Source: a virus. Taken from it: a stretch of 25,069 nt of DNA. Below are positions 20,323 through 25,069 of the stretch, piece after piece (positions within the stretch are counted from its first letter, which is position 1; every line of letters begins with the position of its first letter). Where the stretch lies: the IMG/VR virus record IMGVR_UViG_3300028895_000330, positions 1-25,069 of that record; one strand, written 5' to 3'. A program made the translations under genes and the position numbers. The notes beneath the pieces are model-generated. The model saw only the letters and a list, made by a program, of their open reading frames with translations. It was not told where the DNA came from and did no database searches.

Positions 20323-20543
20323 AGCGCAACGAGATCCGCATCCGTCTCCGGGACGGCCGCGAGATCCTTCACATCCAGGAGATCATCGAGGTCTGGATCA
20401 CTCCGGAGGACCCTCGGTACGAGGAACGCGATGCGCACGGTCCCCGGGAGAGACTTGTCTCTGGGAGCTTCTTCTACGTCGACGGGGTCGCAGTCTCCGG
20501 AGCGGAAGTCTCCCGACTGATCGAAGAGGAAAGGAGTAGCTAG
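20319..20543 (+). CDS. Small beta-rich protein of unknown function
   Basis: 74 residues from GTG 20319 (GTGA overlap). SD GAAAGGAGC lies within the previous gene; the longer frame from 20277 is not supported. Strands R-I-R-L-R-D-G-R-E-I-L-H, E-V-W-I-T-P and S-F-F-Y-V-D-G-V-A-V are visible. It ends E-E-E-R-S-S, whose codons form the SD GAAAGGAG for the next gene, and its stop shares a base with the next GTG. No family is recognised. Confidence 0.62.
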   Translation: MKRNEIRIRLRDGREILHIQEIIEVWITPEDPRYEERDAHGPRERLVSGSFFYVDGVAVSGAEVSRLIEEERSS

Positions 20544-20917
20544 TGCCGAAGATAACGCGGATCCCGATGTTCTCGCGTCTACTCCGAGGGGGAGCGTTCG
20601 AGGTATCCGTCCCCGCGAGGGACTGGCCTCGCTACTCCAAGGCTCTTACTCGTGGGATCAGTTCCCAGATAGGAAGAGAGGTTTCGCAGACGCTTACCCG
20701 ATCTACAGAGGGGGCGACGTTCGTGTTGCGGACGACGCTTGTTCCACTTCACAGGGATCTGAGGGCGTACGCGAAGTCGATTCTCTGGATGAAGTTGAAA
20801 GGAGCACCTAGTGCCAAGGAAGAAGCGAGAGGACACACCACAGCACGACGAGGGGCCATTCGTCATTCGCGGTCACCTGATCCTCGGAGCTGTCAAGACG
20901 GTGAAGTTCCGTCGTGA
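20543..20917 (+). CDS. Small protein, probably frameshifted near its 3' end
   Basis: 124 residues as read, GTG 20543 at a TAGTG overlap. Residues about 68-83 (P-L-H-R-D-L-R-A-Y-A-K-S-I-L-W-M) match the end of the gene at 20095. After W-M the paralogue ends within a few codons; here the frame runs on for 107 bp through the start of the next gene. In another frame the DNA just after W-M reads V-E-R-S-T-stop (TAG 20809-20811), which equals the paralogue's I-E-R-S ending and restores the TAGTG junction seen at 20541. A 1-bp loss (or 2-bp gain) at about 20792-20796 explains this. The last 35 residues are therefore probably not original. Function unknown. Confidence 0.6.
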   Translation: MPKITRIPMFSRLLRGGAFEVSVPARDWPRYSKALTRGISSQIGREVSQTLTRSTEGATFVLRTTLVPLHRDLRAYAKSILWMKLKGAPSAKEEARGHTTARRGAIRHSRSPDPRSCQDGEVPS

Positions 20918-21116
20918 GGGATCGATCCGCGACGAGTTCCGCGAGGAACGTGCGACGATCTGCTCGTTCGAGCCGAAGGTCAACCCGAACTGGGAGAAGA
21001 ACATCGAGTTCGTCTGTGAGGCGATGAACCGAGCAGCCGGACACGGACGGCGGCGCGTCGAGGAGCCGGAGTTGGACATCGACGACGACGAGGAGCCCGA
21101 GGATGATTCCGAGTAG
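20811..21116 (+). CDS. Small protein with basic start and acidic tail, unknown function
   Basis: 101 residues, GTG 20811 behind GAAAGGAGC. It begins with P-R-K-K-R-E-D, has a central segment F-V-I-R-G-H-L-I-L-G-A-V-K-T-V-K-F-R-R, and ends in a run of acidic residues (L-D-I-D-D-D-E-E-P-E-D-D). It overlaps the frameshifted gene by 107 bp and the next gene by 14 bp. Codon use is typical of the genome, supporting this frame over the overlapping one. Function unknown. Confidence 0.68.
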   Translation: MPRKKREDTPQHDEGPFVIRGHLILGAVKTVKFRREGSIRDEFREERATICSFEPKVNPNWEKNIEFVCEAMNRAAGHGRRRVEEPELDIDDDEEPEDDSE

Positions 21117-21477
21117 CGTCATCGAAGCGGAGATCCTCGCTCGGTCGTACGCGTTGACCTGGGGCTATCTCTACTCGATGGGTCTCATCGCTCTCGCCCT
21201 TCTCGCGTTCTCCGTCGCGGTGGTGGTGACGTACTACCGGAGCAAGGTCGAACGCTTCCGACGCGCTTCTGTGTCGGTCGTTGTCCCCCCCGCGTACGTC
21301 TTCGGACCGTTTGAGTCCTCGACCCTGGAGCTTCGGTACGACATCGACGCACTGACGGGAGAGAGAGGGGTCACGATCGAGAAGCGGTTCCCCCTCCGAA
21401 CGCTCGGAGACGCACTACGCTTCCGCAGGTACGAGTGCGGTGCCTTGTGGGGAGGATGGAGGATTCCCGGTGAATAG
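21103..21477 (+). CDS. Single-pass membrane protein of unknown function
   Basis: 124 residues, ATG 21103 with GAGGAGCCCGAGG upstream. One clear hydrophobic helix lies at about 22-45 (Y-L-Y-S-M-G-L-I-A-L-A-L-L-A-F-S-V-A-V-V), then basic residues R-S-K-V-E-R-F-R-R, indicating a cytoplasmic C-terminal domain of about 75 residues. That domain has beta-type strands and ends with Y-E-C-G-A-L-W-G-G-W. It lies in the terminase-portal interval. Role unknown; superinfection exclusion or host-membrane effect is possible but unsupported. Confidence 0.68.
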   Translation: MIPSSVIEAEILARSYALTWGYLYSMGLIALALLAFSVAVVVTYYRSKVERFRRASVSVVVPPAYVFGPFESSTLELRYDIDALTGERGVTIEKRFPLRTLGDALRFRRYECGALWGGWRIPGE

Positions 21478-21489
21478 GAAGGAGGCGGC

Positions 21490-21780
21490 ATGAAGCGGTT
21501 GATCCGCCGACGGCGTCGATTGCCGAGGCACGCACTTCCGACGTACCCCATGGGTACGGTCGAGGTCGAGATCGCCAAGATCACGGGCGGGAAGAACGCT
21601 CGGATCGAGGTCGTCGTCACCCGACGGCTGTCCGATGGTCAGCCTACGCTCGTCGAGATGAAGACGCTCGAAGTCGAGGACACGATGGTTCTCCCCTGGG
21701 TATCGGTCATCAAGTTCCAAGACCTTCCCACGGTCGAATCGATCGACTTGTCCTCGCTGCAATTCGAGCGAGAAGTCTGA
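21490..21780 (+). CDS. Small protein with Arg-rich N-terminus, unknown function
   Basis: 96 residues, ATG 21490 behind AGGAAGGAGG. The N-terminus is strongly basic (K-R-L-I-R-R-R-R-R-L-P-R-H). The rest is a beta-rich domain (V-E-V-E-I-A-K-I-T-G-G, I-E-V-V-V-T-R-R-L). It might bind nucleic acid through the arginine tail. Its stop shares one base with the next ATG (TGATG). No family is recognised. Confidence 0.65.
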   Translation: MKRLIRRRRRLPRHALPTYPMGTVEVEIAKITGGKNARIEVVVTRRLSDGQPTLVEMKTLEVEDTMVLPWVSVIKFQDLPTVESIDLSSLQFEREV

Positions 21781-22007
21781 TGAACCGGAAGGAAGCCAGA
21801 GCGATCCTCGATCGAGCACAGACGCTCGGCCTCGTGACCGATCGGACCTCTCGGACGCATCCGGACCTCACGATGCGGCAGGTATGGGAGATCTGCAACA
21901 CGCACGTCGTCGAGCTTGGACACCCGAAGGCGAAGCTGCAACTCCGGTTCCACGAGTACATCACGGAGAACTTCGTCCGGGCGGCACACGGAAGGAGAGG
22001 ACGATGA
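21780..22007 (+). CDS. Small helical protein of unknown function
   Basis: 75 residues, ATG 21780 at a TGATG junction. Helices E-A-R-A-I-L-D-R-A-Q-T-L-G and M-R-Q-V-W-E-I-C-N-T are visible and the end is basic (A-A-H-G-R-R-G-R). The helix-loop-helix feel with basic residues might indicate DNA binding, but no clear HTH is present. It overlaps the next gene by 4 bp. Confidence 0.62.
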   Translation: MNRKEARAILDRAQTLGLVTDRTSRTHPDLTMRQVWEICNTHVVELGHPKAKLQLRFHEYITENFVRAAHGRRGR

Positions 22008-22294
22008 AGTTCGCAGCGGAAGGGCATCGACCGATGGTCGTTCAGGAGATCATCGACGCGCTATCTGAGATCCGTCCTGAACACGTCGTTCCGATCGTCA
22101 CGATCGACGTCTACGGACTCGACCCCGAGAACCCGAAGAAGGCATCGACAGTCGAAGGAACGATCCGGGAGATCCGTGTCGAGGACCGTGAGCACGTCGG
22201 AGACGGCAAGGAAGACCCGGAACGCCAGACGATCCCGACGATCGTTCTCGAGGCGTACCAGGAGAGGACCTATCCGAAGGAGGACGAGGCATGA
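22004..22294 (+). CDS. Small protein of unknown function
   Basis: 96 residues from ATG 22004 (ATGA overlap), SD GGAAGGAGAGG. It opens K-F-A-A-E-G-H-R-P-M-V-V-Q-E-I-I-D-A and continues with strand-like segments (V-V-P-I-V-T-I-D-V-Y-G) and an acidic end. The frame is open further upstream, but coupling fixes the start. It overlaps the next gene by 4 bp. No family is recognised. Confidence 0.65.
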   Translation: MKFAAEGHRPMVVQEIIDALSEIRPEHVVPIVTIDVYGLDPENPKKASTVEGTIREIRVEDREHVGDGKEDPERQTIPTIVLEAYQERTYPKEDEA

Positions 22295-22758
22295 AGGAGG
22301 AAAAGGTCGCCGGCATGAAGGACGCTGGCGCTGAGAAGGAGACCGCTCGCGGCTACGTCGCGAAGTTCGGACAGACGCTCGTCGAAGCTCCGAAGGAGGA
22401 GGGGGGCGATCCGGTCATCCTTCAAAAGGGAGATCGCGTCCGCGTCCCCGCATGGCTGAAGGAGGCGGTCGCGTGGGAAGAAGACGAGACCGGAATTCTC
22501 ATCCGAATCCCCGAAGTTACCGAGCGAACGACGCCCACTCGGACGATCGAGAAACGAGTTGACGTCGACCTCGGGCTCACCTCGGGGGACGTAGAGTACC
22601 TCCGTGCTCTCGTCAAGAAGCAGAAGTTCGGCATCGAAGAGCCGTTCTCGTTCAAGAAGGCTCGGGACATCGACTCAAAGCTCGCGGGATTCGAGAACCT
22701 TCCCCTCATCCCTCCCGATGAGCCCGACGAAGACGAAGATGAGGAGGACGACACGTAG
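22291..22758 (+). CDS. Acidic-tailed protein of unknown function, last gene before the terminator
   Basis: 155 residues, ATGA overlap with the previous gene, SD AAGGAGGACGAGG. A Lys/Glu-rich start leads to a K-G-D-R-V-R-V-P-A-W-L segment, a central domain (V-D-V-D-L-G-L-T-S-G-D-V-E-Y-L) and a strongly acidic tail (P-D-E-P-D-E-D-E-D-E-E-D-D-T). It ends the 13-gene run; a terminator follows 68 bp later. The position directly before portal suggests a head-assembly link, but there is no motif to confirm it. Confidence 0.66.
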   Translation: MKEEKVAGMKDAGAEKETARGYVAKFGQTLVEAPKEEGGDPVILQKGDRVRVPAWLKEAVAWEEDETGILIRIPEVTERTTPTRTIEKRVDVDLGLTSGDVEYLRALVKKQKFGIEEPFSFKKARDIDSKLAGFENLPLIPPDEPDEDEDEEDDT

Positions 22759-22826
22759 CACTTCCCCCCGGTCTCCGTGTAGGGTCTTCTCGCGGAACCG
22801 GGGAACACCCGACCAATCACGACCGG

Positions 22827-22860
22827 ACGGGAGGGGGAAACCCCTTCCGTCTAGTCTTTT
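22827..22860 (+). terminator. Rho-independent-type terminator with GAAA loop
   Basis: ACGGGAGGGG (22827-22836) pairs with CCCCTTCCGT (22841-22850), with one G-T wobble, around GAAA, followed by CTAGTCTTTT. The core is nearly identical to the terminator at 3790. It ends the small-gene operon and stands 26 bp ahead of the portal ATG. Confidence 0.82.
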
Positions 22861-22886
22861 CTACCCGATTGCGATAGCGTCCGGGT

Positions 22887-24989
22887 ATGAGGCTTCGAGA
22901 GTTGGTCGGTGTCGCGATCTCCGAGGGTTGGGGGACAGCCCTCGTCCGTGCAATCGGTAATCCCGTTCCCGAGGCGCTTTCCTTCCCTGAGTGGATGAAG
23001 GCGCTCGTCCATTGGCGCGACTGGAACGTTAACACCGCGATCAAGGAAGGGCTCAAGGCAAACTGGGTCGTCTACCGATGTGTCGTTCTCAAGGCCCGGA
23101 TGTACGCCTCCCTCCCGTGGGTCGTCAAGCGGTACCGACAGGACGGGACGATCGAAACGGTCACCGACACGAATCATCCTCTCGTATGGCTTCTCCGCTC
23201 CCCGAATCCCTACCAGACCTGGACACGACTTCTCTACCTCGACTCGATGTATGCCGATCTCGCCGGGGACTTCGTTCTCTACGCAACAGACGAGAACAGG
23301 GATACCGGCGTTGAGATCCCGTGGACGGTCTACCCGCTCCAGACGCAGCGAGTAGAGATCAAAGCACTCTCTCCCTTCACAAGCGAGTACACGTATCGCG
23401 TCGGGGAGAAGAAGGAGACCTTTGCGCAAGAGGAGGTCGTACACATCCAGCAACCGGATCCGGGGTCCGATGCGTACGGTCTCGCGACGCTTCGAGCGGC
23501 AGGTCGATCGGTTGACACCGGGAACTCGATTCACGACGCACAGAAGTCCTCGATGGATCAGGTCGTTAAGCCGTCCGGGATCATCTCCGGTGAGTTCGGA
23601 AAGGAAGTCTACGAACGACTGAAGAAGGACATCGCGGAGAACAAGGCAGGAGCGAAGAACGTCGGGAAGGTCCTCATCGCACGAGCCGCGCTGACCTTCA
23701 AGCCGTTTATGCTCACACCTGCCGAGGTTGACTACATCAACTCGATCGGAGCATCAAACGACGAGATCGCGGCCGCCCTCGAAGTCGACCCGTCGCTCCT
23801 CGGAATCCGTGACACGAAGTACGAGAACAAGCGAGAGGCTCGGAAGTTCCTGGAGCAGACTTGCATCTTCCCGCGAGCGGTCGACGCTCGTGACGCCTGG
23901 AACCTCCAACTCATCCCGAGGATGGGACTCACCGATGGGAGCTTTCTCGACTTCGACATCTCGCAGACAGCAACGGCGATCGACCTTCGACGTGCGAACG
24001 CGGAGGAAGCGAAGCTCTACGCGGAGTCGCTACACGCTGCACCGCGAGCGATTAACCAACGCCTCGACCTCGGCTTCGACGACGATGATCTTCCAGAGGA
24101 GGCGCTAGTCCCGATGACACTCGTCCCGATCTCTCAGGTCGGGGACCTAGGAGGAACTCCTTCCGACGACGATCTTGAGGACGATGAGCGGAGCCTCTCA
24201 GCCAACGCACGGCTTGCTCGGTACTGGCGCGTCCGTGACGTACAGAAGATCCGCTTCGAGAAGGCGATTGCAGGTCGAGTCCGGGACGTCTTCATCGAGG
24301 AAGGAAAGCGGGTCCTCGCAGCCTGGAACGAGGGAGAGCGGGATCTCGACGGAGTCATTGACTCGATGGCCGGCGCGTACCGGGACGTCTTCCGGGCAGC
24401 GTACGCCGGGACGATCGAGTTCTTCGGGAATCAGACGTCGGAGGATCTCTCCGAGCGGGTTCGAGTAGCGACCCCGGGAGGTGTCCGTTTCGAGTTCGAG
24501 CTTGGAGATCCCGCTGTCCAGGAGTTCATCAACCGCGAGACGATCGAGACGGTAACGAACGTCACGACCTCGACGAAGAAGTCGATCCGGAAACTCGTCT
24601 CAGTTGCGACGTCGGGAGGAGAGACACAAACGATAGACGACATCGCACTCGCCCTACAGGGCAAGTACCGGAGATGGTACGGCGTCGATCCGGAGCTTGC
24701 GTTCGAGCGGTCTCGGGCATTTCGAATTGCGAGGACGACTGTTCATACAGCATCCGGATTCGGGCAGCACGAAGCGGCAGCGCAGTCGAGAGTCGTTGTC
24801 TCGCACCAGTGGATCACATCGCGAGACGGCCGCGTCCGAGACATCCACGGACCTCTCGAAGGTCAGAAGGTCCCTCTTGGAGAACGCTACTCGAACGGGC
24901 TTCTCTACCCGGGGGATCCTGCGGAAGGCCCCGGAGAGATTGTCAACTGCCGCTGCAACGAGATCTATCTCACGAAGGGGGAGGAATGA
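22887..24989 (+). CDS. Portal protein fused to MuF-like head morphogenesis domain
   Basis: 700 residues from ATG 22887, which has no SD; TTG 22902 is an alternative. Residues about 30-400 match the HK97-type portal family: W-V-V-Y-R-C-V-V-L-K-A near 54, L-L-R-S-P-N-P-Y near 101, P-Q-type V-Y-P-L-Q-T-Q-R-V near 150, E-E-V-V-H-I-Q-Q-P-D-P and D-A-Y-G-L near 185-197, and a long helix-rich clip/wing part. After an acidic linker (about 410-440) the C-terminal 250 residues end like the Mu gpF (MuF) family: S-H-Q-W-I-T-S-R-D-G-R-V-R and then P-G-E-I-V-N-C-R-C-N-E. The portal is the dodecameric DNA gate of the prohead; MuF proteins are ejected or help assembly. The fusion is also known in other phages. 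It overlaps the protease by 4 bp. Confidence 0.9.
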   Translation: MRLRELVGVAISEGWGTALVRAIGNPVPEALSFPEWMKALVHWRDWNVNTAIKEGLKANWVVYRCVVLKARMYASLPWVVKRYRQDGTIETVTDTNHPLVWLLRSPNPYQTWTRLLYLDSMYADLAGDFVLYATDENRDTGVEIPWTVYPLQTQRVEIKALSPFTSEYTYRVGEKKETFAQEEVVHIQQPDPGSDAYGLATLRAAGRSVDTGNSIHDAQKSSMDQVVKPSGIISGEFGKEVYERLKKDIAENKAGAKNVGKVLIARAALTFKPFMLTPAEVDYINSIGASNDEIAAALEVDPSLLGIRDTKYENKREARKFLEQTCIFPRAVDARDAWNLQLIPRMGLTDGSFLDFDISQTATAIDLRRANAEEAKLYAESLHAAPRAINQRLDLGFDDDDLPEEALVPMTLVPISQVGDLGGTPSDDDLEDDERSLSANARLARYWRVRDVQKIRFEKAIAGRVRDVFIEEGKRVLAAWNEGERDLDGVIDSMAGAYRDVFRAAYAGTIEFFGNQTSEDLSERVRVATPGGVRFEFELGDPAVQEFINRETIETVTNVTTSTKKSIRKLVSVATSGGETQTIDDIALALQGKYRRWYGVDPELAFERSRAFRIARTTVHTASGFGQHEAAAQSRVVVSHQWITSRDGRVRDIHGPLEGQKVPLGERYSNGLLYPGDPAEGPGEIVNCRCNEIYLTKGEE

Positions 24990-25069
24990 AGGTCCGAGTT
25001 GTTCCGTTCCAGACGAGAGCGGTGAAAGAGGACGGAGAGTTCAGCGGACACGCCTCTGTTTTCGGAGTG
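24986..25069 (+). CDS. Prohead protease (HK97-type), 5' fragment cut by the window edge
   Basis: Only the first 28 codons are in the window. ATG 24986 overlaps the portal stop (ATGA) behind GGGGGAGG. The visible start M-K-V-R-V-V-P-F-Q-T-R-A, followed by D-G-E-F-S-G-H-A-S-V-F-G-V, matches the conserved N-terminal G-x-F-x-G-x-A-S-V-F segment of the HK97 prohead protease family (peptidase U35). The family cleaves scaffold and capsid precursor during maturation. The catalytic His and Ser lie beyond the window, so only the family can be suggested. The order portal-protease supports it. Confidence 0.8.
   Translation, partial: MKVRVVPFQTRAVKEDGEFSGHASVFGV

Noticed and set aside
1-25069. A haloarchaeal virus origin, suggested by many Asp/Glu residues and GC richness
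   Set aside because: Lysine is frequent, starts have bacterial-type SDs, and RecT and GroES-like genes are present, all of which favour a bacterial phage.

Overview
This 25 kb window is part of a GC-rich (about 60% G+C by eye) double-stranded DNA tailed-phage genome, or a prophage segment. Every supported gene lies on the + strand. The recognisable parts are a siphovirus-type tail protein, a holin-like cluster, a RecT recombination and replication block, terminase subunits, a portal protein fused to a MuF-like domain, and the first codons of an HK97-type prohead protease. This points to a bacteriophage with a siphovirus-like, HK97-fold virion. The host cannot be named from the sequence. Frequent lysine, Shine-Dalgarno (SD) starts, RecT and a GroES-like gene favour a bacterial host. 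No integrase, repressor, endolysin or tRNA gene was found.

Layout. (1) 1-3741: the end of the tail module (tail protein with prophage-tail-like N-terminal part and receptor-binding-like C-terminal part), then four small genes, three with membrane segments, that look like a lysis or envelope cassette. It closes with a strong GAAA-loop terminator at 3790-3822. (2) 3823-11691: early genes, opening with an AT-rich palindromic promoter region. Small genes lead to an Fe-S PD-(D/E)XK nuclease (DUF2800-like), a short SMC/SbcC-like ATPase, RecT and a primase-helicase. After these come small genes (about 10282-11312) with different codon use; the first is bounded by a 17-bp direct repeat. (3) 11692-14944: two spacers carrying repeats of a GACCGTAAAC motif bracket a block of six genes, including two zinc-ribbon proteins and a Dam-like adenine methyltransferase. 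The second spacer (14257-14944) is the largest gene-free stretch. It holds inverted repeats, putative -10 boxes, hairpins and a terminator-like element. (4) 14945-19035: packaging module with a likely small terminase, an unknown 244-residue protein, a GroES/Cpn10-like co-chaperonin, five tiny genes and the large terminase. (5) 19036-22758: a putative promoter, then a tightly packed run of 13 small genes starting with a ribbon-helix-helix protein. One gene shows signs of a frameshift. A second GAAA-loop terminator follows at 22827-22860. (6) 22887-25069: head module with the portal-MuF fusion and a truncated prohead protease.

Many adjacent genes overlap by exactly 4 bp (ATGA, GTGA or TTGA), which implies translational coupling within long operons. 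The nuclease, ATPase and RecT probably act together in recombination with the primase-helicase. The GroES homologue probably adapts the host chaperonin for folding of phage head proteins. The most noteworthy signals are the GroES-like gene, the nuclease/mini-SMC/RecT operon, the motif array around 11.7 and 14.3 kb, the repeat-bounded foreign-looking gene at 10.3-10.5 kb, and the frameshifted paralogue at 20.5-20.9 kb.
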